In this document: one piece after another, positions 23,742-34,471 of the stretch | Numbering within the stretch: the first letter of the stretch is position 1 | Layout of the letters: every line of letters begins with the position of its first letter | Source of the DNA: Streptomyces beihaiensis | GTDB taxonomy: Bacteria > Actinomycetota > Actinomycetes > Streptomycetales > Streptomycetaceae | Assembly (NCBI RefSeq): GCF_026274175.1 | Contig: NZ_JAPHNL010000282.1 | Location: forward strand, 1 to 37,912 | DNA length: 37,912 nucleotides | Direction: 5' to 3' | Notes under the pieces: generated by a model | Told to the model about the DNA's origin: nothing | What the model saw: the letters and a program-made list of their open reading frames with translations, nothing else | The model's database searches: none | Position numbers and translations under genes: made by a program

Positions 23742-24794
23742 GTGACCACCATGCTCGGGACCGTCCCCTTCTCCGTCCTGGACCGCTCGCGCACCCGCGA
23801 GGGCCACAGCGCCGCGCAGGCCCTGCGCGACACCGTCGCGCTCGCCCAGGACCTCGAACGCCTCGGCTACCACCGCCTGTGGGTCTCGGAGCACCACGGC
23901 GTGCCCGGCGTCGCGGGCTCCGCTCCGACGGTGCTCGCGGCCGCCGTGGCCGCCGCGACGAGCACGCTGCGCGTGGGCACCGGCGGCGTCATGCTCCCCA
24001 ACCACCAGCCGCTCGTGGTGGCCGAGCAGTTCGGGGTCCTGGAGTCGCTGTTCCCGGGGCGGATCGACATGGGTCTGGGCCGTTCGGTCGGGTTCACGGA
24101 CGGCGTGCGCAGAGCCCTCGGCCGGGACAAGGACGTGGCGGACGACTTCGCCGGGCAGCTGGACGAACTGCTCGCGTATTTCTCGGGCACCTCACCGGCA
24201 CGGGTGCGCGCCCGTCCGCCGGAGGGCCTTTCGGTGCCGCCGTTCGTCCTCGCGATGGGGGAAGGCGCGTCGATCGCCGCCCGTGCCGGTCTGCCCATGG
24301 TGATCGGCGACTTCCGCGGCCGGGACAGGATGCTGCGCGGCATCGACCGCTACCGCGCGCAGTTCCGCCCGTCGGCGTGGTCCGCCGAGCCGTACGTCGT
24401 GGTCTCCGGCACGGTCGCCGTCGCCGAGACAGAGGCCGAGGCGCGCCGCCTGCTGATCGGCGAGGCCTGGTCGATGGCGCACGCGCGCACCCACGGCACG
24501 TTCCCGCCGCTTCCGCCCGCCGAGCGGATCGAGGCCCTGGCGATGTCGGCGAAGGAACGGGAGCTGTACGAGGGCGGCCTGCGCGGCCACGTCGTGGGCA
24601 CGCGTGACCAGGTCGCCGACGAGCTGGAGACCGTCCTCAAGGACAGCGGGGCCCAGGAGGTGCTGGTCACGACCAGCGCGTACGAACGCGAGGGCCTGCT
24701 CGCCTCCTACCGCCGCCTCGCCGAGCTCGCCCGCCCGGGTCGGGTGGGCCCGGCAGGCCCGTCACACCCGGCACCGTCGGCACGCCCGGCCTAG
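23742..24794 (+). CDS. LLM-class flavin-dependent oxidoreductase (luciferase-like, MsnO8-type)
   Basis: A 350-residue luciferase-like monooxygenase. It opens with VPFSVLDRSRTREGHSAAQA, then YHRLWVSEHHG, LRVGTGGVMLPNHQPLVVAE, and LFPGRIDMGLGRSVGF. These are hallmarks of the MsnO8-like LLM branch, which uses reduced FMN or F420. The C-terminal block GLRGHVVGTRDQVADELETV is also characteristic. The substrate is unknown. A GTG at 23742 and an ATG three codons on are alternative starts; no ribosome binding site is seen for either. The last 20 residues are Pro/Gly/Ala-rich. The UvrA-like gene follows 39 bp downstream and may be co-transcribed. Confidence 0.85.
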   Translation: MTTMLGTVPFSVLDRSRTREGHSAAQALRDTVALAQDLERLGYHRLWVSEHHGVPGVAGSAPTVLAAAVAAATSTLRVGTGGVMLPNHQPLVVAEQFGVLESLFPGRIDMGLGRSVGFTDGVRRALGRDKDVADDFAGQLDELLAYFSGTSPARVRARPPEGLSVPPFVLAMGEGASIAARAGLPMVIGDFRGRDRMLRGIDRYRAQFRPSAWSAEPYVVVSGTVAVAETEAEARRLLIGEAWSMAHARTHGTFPPLPPAERIEALAMSAKERELYEGGLRGHVVGTRDQVADELETVLKDSGAQEVLVTTSAYEREGLLASYRRLAELARPGRVGPAGPSHPAPSARPA

Positions 24795-24833
24795 GATGGT
24801 GGGGTTTGTCCGTACGACCTGGAGCCGCGCCCC

Positions 24834-27206
24834 ATGCCCGACGCCTCGCCCTCGCCCGATCCTCGTCACGACGGCATGGTCCGGGTGCGCGGTGCCCGTG
24901 AGCACAATCTGCGCGGCGTCGACGTGGACATTCCGCGTGACGTGCTCGCGGTGTTCACCGGGGTGTCCGGGTCCGGCAAGTCGTCGCTGGCCTTCGGGAC
25001 GGTGTACGCGGAGGCGCAGCGGCGCTACTTCGAGTCGGTGGCCCCGTACGCGCGGCGCCTCATCCACCAGGTGGGCGCGCCGAGGGTCACGGAGATCACC
25101 GGTCTCCCGCCTGCCGTCTCGTTGCAGCAGAACCGTGCGGCGCCGACGTCCCGCTCGTCCGTCGGCACGGTGACCACCCTGTCGAACTCGCTGCGTATGC
25201 TGTTCTCCCGGGCCGGGGAGTACCCGCAGGGCGCCGAGCGGCTCGACTCCGACGCCTTCTCACCGAACACGGCGGCCGGGGCCTGCCCGCGGTGCCACGG
25301 CATGGGGCGGGTGCACCGGACCACCGAGGAACTGCTCGTGCCCGACCCGTCGCTCTCGATCCGGCAGGGCGCCATCGCCGCCTGGCCGGGCGCCTGGCAG
25401 GGCAAGAACCTGCGCGACATCCTCGACGCCCTCGGCCACGACGTCGACCGGCCCTGGCGGGAGCTGCCGCGGGCCGACCGCGACTGGATCCTGTTCACCG
25501 AGGAGCAGCCGGTCGTGACGGTCCATCCGGTGCGCGAGGCGGGCCGCATCCACCGTCCGTACCAGGGCACGTACATGAGCGCGAACCGCTATGTGCTCAA
25601 GACGTTCGCGGACTCCAAGAGCCAGACGCTGCGGGCGAAGGCCGAGAAGTTCCTGCGGAGCGAGCCGTGCCCACAGTGCGGCGGTGCGCGGCTGCGGGCG
25701 GAGGCGCTGGCGGTCACGTTCGCCGGGCGGACCGTCGCGCAGCTCGCGGGCCTCGCGCTCACCGAACTCGCCGACGTCCTGGCGGTGCCGGACGACGCGC
25801 CGCGTACGGTACGCGTCCTCACCGAGGATCTGCGGGCGCGCATCGCCACGGTCACGGAGCTGGGCCTCGGCTATCTCTCGCTCGACCGTCCCACGCCCAC
25901 GCTCTCGGCGGGTGAGCTGCAACGTCTGCGTCTGGCCACGCAGTTGAGGTCGGGGCTGTTCGGCGTCGTGTACGTCCTCGACGAGCCGTCCGCCGGGCTG
26001 CACCCGGCCGACACCGAGTCGCTCCTGACGGTCCTCGACCGGCTCAAGGCGGCGGGCAACTCGGTGTTCGTGGTCGAGCACCACCTCGACGTGGTGCGGC
26101 ACGCGGACTGGCTCGTCGACGTGGGCCCGCTGGCCGGTGAGCACGGTGGGCAGGTGCTGCACAGCGGGCCGGTGGACGGTCTGCGCAACGTCGCGGGGTC
26201 GGCGACGGCCCGGTTCCTCTTCGACACCGCTCCGGCGCCGCGGCGGCGCGTCCGTGCGCCCAAGGGCCGGCTGAAGGTCGGGCCGGTCACCCGGCACAAC
26301 CTGCGGGACGTGAGCGCCGAGTTCCCGCTCGGCGCGTTCTCCGCCGTCACCGGTGTCTCCGGCTCGGGCAAGTCGACGCTGATCGGCGAGATCGGCGAGG
26401 AACTCGCGGGCGTGGGGCGACTGGTCGTGGTGGACCAGAAGCCGATCGGACGCACGCCCCGCTCCAACCTCGCCACGTACACCGGACTGTTCGACGTCGT
26501 CCGCAGACTCTTCGCCGGCACCGAGGAGGCGAAGGCACGCGGGTTCGGCGTCGGCCGGTTCTCCTTCAACGTCGCGGGCGGACGGTGCGAGACCTGCCAG
26601 GGCGAGGGGTTCGTCAGCGTCGAACTGCTGTTCCTGCCGAGCACGTACGCGCCGTGCCCGGACTGCGCGGGCGCCCGCTACAACTCCGATACGCTCCAGG
26701 TCACCTACCGGGGCCGGACGATCTCGCAGGTGCTCGACCTGACCGTGGAGGCGGCGGCCGCGTTCTTCGCCGAAGACGACGCGGCGGGCGCGGTGCGGCG
26801 CAGCCTGCGCACGCTGCGCGACGTGGGACTCGGCTATCTGCGGCTCGGCCAGCCCGCGACCGAGCTCTCCGGCGGCGAGGCCCAACGCATCAAGCTGGCG
26901 GGTGAGTTGCAGCGGGTGCGGCGCGGCCACACGCTGTACCTGCTCGACGAGCCGACGACCGGACTGCATCCGGCCGACGTGGAGGTGCTGCTGCGCCAGC
27001 TGCACGGCCTCGTCGACGCCGGGAACTCCGTGGTGGTCGTCGAGCACGACATGACGGTGGCCGCCGGGGCGGACTGGGTGGTGGACATGGGTCCGGGCGG
27101 CGGCGACGAGGGCGGCAGGGTCGTCGCGGCGGGCACACCCCGCGACGTCGCGGGCGCCGCCGGGAGCCGTACGGCGCCGTACCTGGCGCGCGCCCTGCGC
27201 GGCTGA
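24834..27206 (+). CDS. UvrA2-type ABC ATPase lacking the UvrB-binding domain
   Basis: A 790-residue tandem ABC protein of the UvrA family. ABC half 1 has Walker A GVSGSGKS (43-50) and signature LSAGELQRLRLA (about 356). ABC half 2 has GVSGSGKST (about 507) and LSGGEAQRIKLAGEL (about 677). Walker B regions are VYVLDEPSAGLHP and LYLLDEPTTGLHP. Zn-type Cys pairs are CPRCHGMG, CPQCGG, CETCQGEG and CPDCAG. Canonical UvrA is about 950 residues. Here, after LRMLFSRAG, the sequence goes almost directly to the CPRC zinc module, omitting the UvrB-binding and insertion regions. This is the UvrA2/class III form, linked in other bacteria to DNA-damage or drug tolerance independent of UvrB. An antibiotic-protection role is possible but unproven. 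The start is ATG 24834. Confidence 0.88.
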   Translation: MPDASPSPDPRHDGMVRVRGAREHNLRGVDVDIPRDVLAVFTGVSGSGKSSLAFGTVYAEAQRRYFESVAPYARRLIHQVGAPRVTEITGLPPAVSLQQNRAAPTSRSSVGTVTTLSNSLRMLFSRAGEYPQGAERLDSDAFSPNTAAGACPRCHGMGRVHRTTEELLVPDPSLSIRQGAIAAWPGAWQGKNLRDILDALGHDVDRPWRELPRADRDWILFTEEQPVVTVHPVREAGRIHRPYQGTYMSANRYVLKTFADSKSQTLRAKAEKFLRSEPCPQCGGARLRAEALAVTFAGRTVAQLAGLALTELADVLAVPDDAPRTVRVLTEDLRARIATVTELGLGYLSLDRPTPTLSAGELQRLRLATQLRSGLFGVVYVLDEPSAGLHPADTESLLTVLDRLKAAGNSVFVVEHHLDVVRHADWLVDVGPLAGEHGGQVLHSGPVDGLRNVAGSATARFLFDTAPAPRRRVRAPKGRLKVGPVTRHNLRDVSAEFPLGAFSAVTGVSGSGKSTLIGEIGEELAGVGRLVVVDQKPIGRTPRSNLATYTGLFDVVRRLFAGTEEAKARGFGVGRFSFNVAGGRCETCQGEGFVSVELLFLPSTYAPCPDCAGARYNSDTLQVTYRGRTISQVLDLTVEAAAAFFAEDDAAGAVRRSLRTLRDVGLGYLRLGQPATELSGGEAQRIKLAGELQRVRRGHTLYLLDEPTTGLHPADVEVLLRQLHGLVDAGNSVVVVEHDMTVAAGADWVVDMGPGGGDEGGRVVAAGTPRDVAGAAGSRTAPYLARALRG

Positions 27207-27224
27207 CCGAGGGCGGCCCCTCGG
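27207..27224 (+). terminator. Hairpin directly after the uvrA-like stop
   Basis: CCGAGGG (27207-27213), CGGC loop, CCCTCGG (27218-27224): a perfect 7-bp stem starting right after the TGA. Confidence 0.65.
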
Positions 27225-27689
27225 CGCAGACGGTCCAGGACGCGTGCGCACAGGTCGGGGCGGGTGCGTGGAAAGGACCGGGTGTCGTCCTGCTCCAAGG
27301 CGGCGGAGCACACCTCGTCCAACGTCATCGCCTCCCGCCCGTCGGCCTCGCGCACGACGTCGACCGCCACCAGGAGCGCCCACCGCCCGCCACGCCACCT
27401 CCTGCACGGGCGTGTGCGGGGCGGTCGTACGAACATGGTCGACGAGCGGGGCCGACCCCGTGCGCCCACCGGTCGTAGGGCCCGAGGTCCGTCTCGCGCT
27501 CGGCTTGTGCCGCGAGCGGTTCCCGTACAGCCGCCAGGCGGGCGACGTATCCACCCCACGCTCCGCCGCCCAGGCAGCGAGCCGGTCGACCGCGCCGTCG
27601 GCCGCTTCCGCGGTGAGGTGGCCTTCCAGCTCGCCGTCGAAGCACGCCGGTTCCGGGCCGGCCGTGCGGGCCGTACCCGGGCGTGTCAC
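27225..27689 (-). pseudogene. Frameshifted relic of an unrecognised gene
   Basis: On the minus strand a GTG at 27689 with GGAG eight or so bases upstream starts VTRPGTARTAGPEPACFDGE and LEGHLTAEAADGAVDRLAAW, which looks like a real N-terminus. Coding-like sequence then changes frame. REPLAAQAERETDLGPYDRW lies in a second frame (about 27550-27455), LVDHVRTTAPHTPVQEVAW in the first (about 27445-27385), and DVVREADGREAMTLDEV through RPDLCARVLDRLR in a third (about 27385-27225). No single frame is plausible throughout, so at least two or three indels have occurred. I do not recognise the family. The 3' end is not defined and probably lies near the uvrA terminator. Sequencing error is an alternative explanation. 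Confidence 0.5.
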
Positions 27690-27787
27690 CGTGCCGTCTC
27701 CTCTGGGCCGTGGGCCGCCGCGCGGCGCGGGGGACACAGGAGGCACACACGCCGCAGGAGACACAGAGGACATTCAGGAGACGACGA

Positions 27788-27822
27788 CGGGACCGGGGGT
27801 TTGAGCACCACTCCCGGTCCCG
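27788..27822 (-). terminator. Terminator of the sdh operon
   Basis: A perfect 10-bp stem, CGGGACCGGG (27788-27797) with CCCGGTCCCG (27813-27822), lies 38 bases downstream of the sdhB stop on the minus strand. Confidence 0.8.
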
Positions 27823-27859
27823 CCCACCCCGCGCTCTTCGCGGGACGTTCATCGTCGGC

Positions 27860-28602
27860 TCAGCGGCTGACCTTCCGGTTCGCGCGCAGCCATTCCTTGT
27901 TCATGCCGGTGATGGAGAACAGCGGGATGCCCTTGGGGCAGGCGGTGGCGCACTCGCCGGTCAGCGTGCAGCCGCCGAAGCCCTCCTCGTCCATCTGCGC
28001 GACCATGTCGAGCACGCGGGTCTCGCGCTCGGGCGCGCCCTGCGGCAGCACGTTCAGGTGGTTGATCTTGGCCGAGGTGAAGAGCATGGCCGCGCCGTTG
28101 GGACAGGCGGCGACGCAGGCGCCGCAGCCGATGCACTCGGCGTGCTCGAACGAGTAGTCGGCGTCCGCCTTGGGCACGGGGGTGCTGTGGGCCTCGGGGG
28201 CGGCGCCGGTCGGGGCCGTGATGTAGCCGCCCGCCTGGATGATCCGGTCGAACGCGGACCGGTCGACGACCAGGTCCTTGACGACCGGGAAGGCGGCGGC
28301 GCGCCACGGCTCGATGTCGATCGTGTCGCCGTCCTCGAAGGACCGCATGTGCAGCTGGCAGGTGGTGGTGCGCTCGGGACCGTGCGCGTCGCCGTTGATG
28401 ACGAGCGAGCACGCGCCGCAGATGCCCTCGCGGCAGTCGTGGTCGAAGGCGACCGGGTCCTCGCCCTTGAGGATGAGCTCCTCGTTGAGCGTGTCGAGCA
28501 TCTCCAGGAACGACATGTCCTTCGAGATGCCGTCCACCTCGTACGTGGACATGGCGCCTTCGGCGTCGGCGTTCTTCTGGCGCCAGACGCGCAGGGTGAG
28601 CT

Positions 28603-28606
<4 letters not shown>
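27860..28606 (-). CDS. sdhB: Succinate dehydrogenase/fumarate reductase iron-sulfur subunit
   Basis: A 248-residue electron-transfer subunit. The N-terminal ferredoxin domain binds [2Fe-2S] through Cys58, Cys63, Cys66 and Cys83 (CREGICGAC and TTTC). The C-terminal domain carries [12 protein letters not shown] (158, 161, 164, 168) and [14 protein letters not shown] (213, 219, 223) for the [4Fe-4S] and [3Fe-4S] clusters. The start ATG overlaps the sdhA stop in ATGA, so translation is coupled. It passes electrons from the FAD of SdhA to quinone at the membrane anchor. The sequence type is the Sdh1/Frd-like form, not the main four-subunit Sdh of Streptomyces. Confidence 0.94.
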
Positions 28607-30561
<1,955 letters not shown>

Positions 30562-30564
30562 GGG

Positions 30565-31272
30565 TCAGCTCACCAATCCGGTCATGACGCCCACGGGCAC
30601 GGAGATGAAGCCGGCCGTGAGCAGTGCGGCGAGGACGTTGCCGACGGTCTTCAGGACGCGGTCACGGGTCCGGCTGCCGGCGCCGAGCGTCTGGGCGGCG
30701 CTCCAGAAGCCGTGCTGGACGTGCAGGCCCATGGCGAGCACCGCCACGATGTAGATGACGTCGCCGTACCAGGTCGAGAACGTGTCGATGATGTTCTGGT
30801 ACGGGTGCAGGTGCTGGTAACCGCCGGAGTGCACGGTGCCGGTCGTCAGGTCGAGGATGTGCCAGACGACGAACAGGGCCAGGATGACTCCGCCCCAGCG
30901 CATGGTGCGTGTGGCGTAGCTCGCGCGCGGCTTGCTGTGCACGTACTTGCTCGGGCGCGCCTTGATGTCGCGGCGGCTGAGCTGGTACGCGCAGACGCCG
31001 TGCGCGATCACGGCGGTGACGAGGACGACGCGGAGGATCCACAGGCCCCACTCGTAGCGCAGGACCGGCTCACCCATCGTGCGCAGCCAGCGGGCGTAGT
31101 GGTTGATCTCGTCGGGGCCGAAGAAGATCTTGAGGTTCCCGATCATGTGGGCGACCAGGTAGAGCAGCATCACGATGCCGCTGACCGCCATCACGGTCTT
31201 CTTGCCGACGGTACTGTCCCACAGCGTGCGCGTCATCGACGGCCGTCGGTCCGTCCGCGTTGCCAGAGCCAT
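30565..31272 (-). CDS. sdhC: Succinate dehydrogenase cytochrome b subunit
   Basis: A 235-residue membrane anchor with five transmembrane helices (about 27-48, 75-98, 126-145, 170-190 and 205-228). Candidate heme ligands inside helices are His42 (YLVAHMIGN), His91 (AVIAHGVCAY), His138 (VVWHILDL) and His184/187 (GLHVQHGFW). This is the single-chain di-heme type that replaces SdhC plus SdhD and passes electrons to menaquinone. It is first in the sdhC-sdhA-sdhB operon. The ATG at 31272 has no ribosome binding site, and TAGCGT lies eight bases upstream, so the mRNA is probably leaderless. Confidence 0.93.
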   Translation of the reverse strand: MALATRTDRRPSMTRTLWDSTVGKKTVMAVSGIVMLLYLVAHMIGNLKIFFGPDEINHYARWLRTMGEPVLRYEWGLWILRVVLVTAVIAHGVCAYQLSRRDIKARPSKYVHSKPRASYATRTMRWGGVILALFVVWHILDLTTGTVHSGGYQHLHPYQNIIDTFSTWYGDVIYIVAVLAMGLHVQHGFWSAAQTLGAGSRTRDRVLKTVGNVLAALLTAGFISVPVGVMTGLVS

Positions 31273-31280
31273 GTCACAAG

Positions 31281-31311
31281 ACGCTAGGGCCGAAGGGCCC
31301 GATCGGTCCAA
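31281..31311 (-). promoter_or_regulatory. sdhC promoter with a palindrome in the spacer
   Basis: On the minus strand: TTGGAC (31306-31311), a 19-base spacer, TAGCGT (31281-31286), then eight bases to the ATG. The spacer half touching the -10 contains the 14-bp inverted repeat GGGCCGAAGGGCCC (plus-strand reading, 31287-31300). This fits the DosR-like pattern GGGNCNNNNGNCCC. A protein bound there would cover the promoter. Confidence 0.5.
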
Positions 31312-31332
31312 GACATGGTCCGCCTCATTTCC

Positions 31333-31347
31333 ATAGCCGCTGGCTAT
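31333..31347. promoter_or_regulatory. LysR-type operator
   Basis: ATAGCC-GCT-GGCTAT, a perfect 6+6 inverted repeat containing T-N11-A, the classic LysR box. It sits between sdhC and the lysR gene, about 60 bases from the former and 22 from the latter, where a LysR regulator would control both. Confidence 0.6.
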
Positions 31348-31369
31348 CGTGGACACTATTCTGGTCGGC

Positions 31370-32263
31370 ATGCAGTTCCAGCAGCTCCAGTATTTCGTCG
31401 CGGTCGCCGAGACCCGGCACTTCACGCGCGCGGCGGAGACGGTGCATGTCGCGCAGCCCTCGCTGTCCCAGCAGATCCGGGCCCTTGAGCGCGAGCTCGG
31501 CGCCGACCTGTTCCTGCGGGCGCGCGGCAACATCAGCCTCACCGACGCGGGCGAGGCGCTGCTGCCGCTGGCCCGCCGGATCCTCGCCGACGCGGACACG
31601 GCGCGCCACGAGGTGCAGGAGCTGGCGCAGCTCAGGCGCGGCCGGGTGCGCCTCGGCGCGACGCCGTCCCTGTGCACCGGCCTGCTGCCCGACGTGCTGC
31701 GCGCCTTCCACGACCGCTACCCCGGCATCCAGCTGCTCATCGAGGAGGGCGGTTCGCACGATCTCGTACGGGAACTCGCCCGCGGCGCCCTGGATCTGGC
31801 GCTCGTGGTGCTGCCGCTGCCCTCGCCGGCGCCCGCGCTGACGACCGTGGAGCTGCTGCGGGAGGAGCTGGTCGTGGTCTCGTCACCGGATGCCCCGGCG
31901 CCCGGCCGGGGCGCGGCGGCCGTGCGGATCGCGGACCTGGAGGGCGAGCGGCTCGTGATGTTCCGGCACGGCTACGACCTGCGGGAGCTGACCGTGGCCG
32001 CGTGCCGGGCGGAGGGGTTCGATCCGGACTTCGCGGTGGAGGGCGGCGAGATGGACGCGGTGCTCGGATTCGTCCGGGCGGGCCTCGGGGTGGCGGTGGT
32101 GCCGCGGATGGTCGCCACGCGCGCGGGGGCGGACCTGCGGGTCACCCCGCTGGCCCGCCCCGGCCTGCACCGGACCATCGCTCTGGCCCACCGCTCGGAC
32201 GTGGCTCCGCCGCGGGCCGCGCGGGAGTTGCAGCGGATGCTCGTCGGGCGGGGCGGGGCATAG
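31370..32263 (+). CDS. LysR-family regulator divergent from sdh
   Basis: A 297-residue regulator. The N-terminal winged helix-turn-helix is MQFQQLQYFVAVAETRHF, then TRAAETVHVAQPSLSQQI and RALERELGADLF (1-50). The effector domain (about 90-290) follows, with VRLGATPSLCTGLLPDVL and GLGVAVVPRMV. I chose ATG 31370 rather than GTG 31349. It begins exactly at the conserved LysR N-terminus, and TATTCT (31357-31362) ends seven bases upstream, giving a leaderless transcript. The LysR box at 31333 overlaps the -35 region, which suggests autoregulation and control of sdhCAB in response to a carbon or redox signal. The ligand is unknown. Confidence 0.88.
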   Translation: MQFQQLQYFVAVAETRHFTRAAETVHVAQPSLSQQIRALERELGADLFLRARGNISLTDAGEALLPLARRILADADTARHEVQELAQLRRGRVRLGATPSLCTGLLPDVLRAFHDRYPGIQLLIEEGGSHDLVRELARGALDLALVVLPLPSPAPALTTVELLREELVVVSSPDAPAPGRGAAAVRIADLEGERLVMFRHGYDLRELTVAACRAEGFDPDFAVEGGEMDAVLGFVRAGLGVAVVPRMVATRAGADLRVTPLARPGLHRTIALAHRSDVAPPRAARELQRMLVGRGGA

Positions 32264-32277
32264 CCGGGGCGCGACGC

Positions 32278-32319
32278 GGTCCGGCGGGTGCGGGCCACGA
32301 CGCGACCCGAACCCGGACC
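32278..32319. terminator. Bidirectional terminator, lysR / c-di-GMP gene
   Basis: Between two convergent stops: GGTCCGG-CGGGT (32278-32289) pairs with ACCCG (32305-32309) and CCGGACC (32313-32319), a 7+5 bp stem with a small bulge. Confidence 0.6.
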
Positions 32320-32323
32320 ACGC

Positions 32324-34471
32324 TCACCCCGTCGCGTCCGCCAGAGCGAGCTCGTGCAGGCGGTCCGGCGGGCCGGGACGGGCGTAGTACCAGCCCTGCG
32401 CGGTGTCGCAGCCGAGCACGCGCAGCTGTTCGGCCTGCGCGCCCGTCTCCACGCCCTCGACGGTGACCGACAGGTCGAGCCCGTGCGCCAGCGAGACGAT
32501 CCCCTCGACGATCTTGAGGTCGACCGGGTCCGCCGGGAACTGCTGCATGCCCTGCGTGAAGGAACGGTCCAGCTTGAGTACGTTGACCGGCAGCCGCCGC
32601 AGGTTCGCCAGGTTCGAGTACCCCGTGCCGAAGTCGTCGAGCGCGATGTCCACGCCCATCTCCGACAGGCGCCGCAGCGGCTTGAGCAGATCGTCGTCCG
32701 CGCCGATCAGCGCCGACTCCGTCACCTCAAGGCACAGCGCCGACGGCGAGAGCCCGCACCGCTCCAGGATCTCCACCGTGTCGGCGACGAGCCCGGGGTG
32801 CGCGAGCTGCATCGGTGACAGATTGACGTTGATCCGCATCGGTCCGGCGTCCGCGTGCCGCTCCTGCCAGACGCGTGCCTGGCGGACCGACTCCTCCAGG
32901 ACCCAGCGGCCCAGCGGCACGATCAGACCGGTGTGCTCGGCGAGCGGGATGAACCGGTCGGGGCCCAGCACGCCGTGCTGCGGGTGCAGCCACCGCACCA
33001 GCGCCTCCGCGCCGCGCACGCTGCCGTCGCCGAGACGGACGAGCGGCTGGTACTCGATGAAGAACTCGCCGCGGTCCAGGGCGGCCGGCAGCGCCGTGGT
33101 CAGCCCGTGCCGGGTGATGGCGCGGGCGTCGGCCTCCGGGTCGGCCAGCTCGTAGCGGTTGCCGCCCGCCGACTTGGCCCGGTACATCGTGATGTCGGCG
33201 CTGCGCAGCACCTCGGCCGGGCTGCGTTCGCTCGCCGGGCCCTCGACGATGCCGATGGAGCCGCGTACGGACAGCTCCCGCCCGTCGATGCGGATGGGCG
33301 CGGACAGGGCGTGCATGATGCGTCCGGCGAGGTCGTCCACCTCGGCCGCGGTGTCCGCGCCGGTGGTCAGGGCGACGAACTCGTCTCCGCCGAGCCGGGC
33401 CACCATCTCGCCGGGCGCCGTGGCACAGGACTGGAGCCGGTCGGCGACCTCGACCAGAAGACGGTCGCCGACGGCGTGACCGAGGCTGTCGTTGATGGTC
33501 TTGAAGCCGTCGAGGTCCAGATAGCACAGGCCGAAACGCATGCTCTCGCCGGCGCCGAGCACCTTCTCCAGCCGTTCGAAGAACAGGGTGCGGTTGGGCA
33601 GCCCGGTCAGCGCGTCGTGCGTGGCCTCGTAGCGAAGGCGCAGGTTGAGCAGTCGGCGCTCGGTGGTGTCCTCCATCAGCGCCAGCTGGTACTGCGGCTG
33701 CCCGTCGGCGTCGCGCAGCAGCGACACCGTCAGGTTGGTCCACAGCGCGGTGCCGTCGGGCCGGTAGAACGCCTTCTCCACCCGGTAGTGCTCGCGCTCG
33801 CCGCGCACCAGCTCGTGGTAGAGGTGCCAGACCTGCGGAGCGTCCTCCGGGTGGGTCCACTCGGCGACGTTGCGACCGCGCAGCAGCTGTTCGGCGCCGC
33901 CGAACATCCGTACCAGCGCGTCGTTCACCTCGAGGACCGTGCCGTCGAGGTCCGCTATGCCGATGCCGATGGCGGCGCCGTGGAACACCGCGCGAAACCG
34001 TGCCTCGCTCGCGTGCAGCGCCTCGGCGACGGCGCTGCGCGCGTCCAGGGCGGCCCGCGAGATGGCCTCCTGCTCGACGAGCGTGCGGTCGCGCAGCGCG
34101 GCGGCGAAGCCCGCGGCGACCGCGTGCTGGATGCGGCCGCAGCGGGCACGCAGATCGTCCTCGCGCTCCGGACCCGACGCCTCCTCGCCGCAGTAGAGCA
34201 CCAGGTAGGCGTCGACCACGTCGAGGGTGCGGCTGAGCGCCTCGGGATCGGTGCAGTGCGCGCCGATCAGCGCGGCGCCGACGCCGCGCGCCTGCCCGCT
34301 GTCGAAGGCCCGCGCGGCCAGCGCGGCGCGCAGTCTCCTGGCGAGCGGCACGAGTTCGTGCTCGAACTCGGGTCTCGTCAGGGACGTCGCCGTCACCGGG
34401 TAGATGGCCCGGCTCCAGATGGTGGCGAACCTGCGCAGTCTGTCCTCCGGTCCGCCCGGCTCTTCGCTCAC
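32324..34471 (-). CDS. rmdA: PAS-GGDEF-EAL c-di-GMP enzyme, RmdA-like
   Basis: A 715-residue soluble protein. Order: a helical N-terminal region (1-150), PAS (about 155-270), GGDEF (about 275-445) with the intact motif RLGGDEF (359-365), and EAL (about 455-710) with intact EAL at 489-491 in AEALVRW, DDFGTGYSN (612-620) and VEGVET (671-676). The product-inhibition RxxD site before GGDEF is absent. Both catalytic motifs look functional. In S. coelicolor the like-built RmdA (SCO0928, about 714 residues) is a phosphodiesterase that lowers c-di-GMP and promotes aerial development; the symbol rests on architecture, length and the remembered gene order near sdh. GTG 34471 overlaps the upstream methyltransferase stop in GTGA, so the two are translationally coupled. 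Confidence 0.85.
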   Translation of the reverse strand: MSEEPGGPEDRLRRFATIWSRAIYPVTATSLTRPEFEHELVPLARRLRAALAARAFDSGQARGVGAALIGAHCTDPEALSRTLDVVDAYLVLYCGEEASGPEREDDLRARCGRIQHAVAAGFAAALRDRTLVEQEAISRAALDARSAVAEALHASEARFRAVFHGAAIGIGIADLDGTVLEVNDALVRMFGGAEQLLRGRNVAEWTHPEDAPQVWHLYHELVRGEREHYRVEKAFYRPDGTALWTNLTVSLLRDADGQPQYQLALMEDTTERRLLNLRLRYEATHDALTGLPNRTLFFERLEKVLGAGESMRFGLCYLDLDGFKTINDSLGHAVGDRLLVEVADRLQSCATAPGEMVARLGGDEFVALTTGADTAAEVDDLAGRIMHALSAPIRIDGRELSVRGSIGIVEGPASERSPAEVLRSADITMYRAKSAGGNRYELADPEADARAITRHGLTTALPAALDRGEFFIEYQPLVRLGDGSVRGAEALVRWLHPQHGVLGPDRFIPLAEHTGLIVPLGRWVLEESVRQARVWQERHADAGPMRINVNLSPMQLAHPGLVADTVEILERCGLSPSALCLEVTESALIGADDDLLKPLRRLSEMGVDIALDDFGTGYSNLANLRRLPVNVLKLDRSFTQGMQQFPADPVDLKIVEGIVSLAHGLDLSVTVEGVETGAQAEQLRVLGCDTAQGWYYARPGPPDRLHELALADATG

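Noticed and set aside
25260-27773. Long minus-strand open frame opposite the uvrA-like gene
   Set aside because: Only its first part (after 27689) looks coding and was used for the relic; the rest is antisense to an intact UvrA-type protein.
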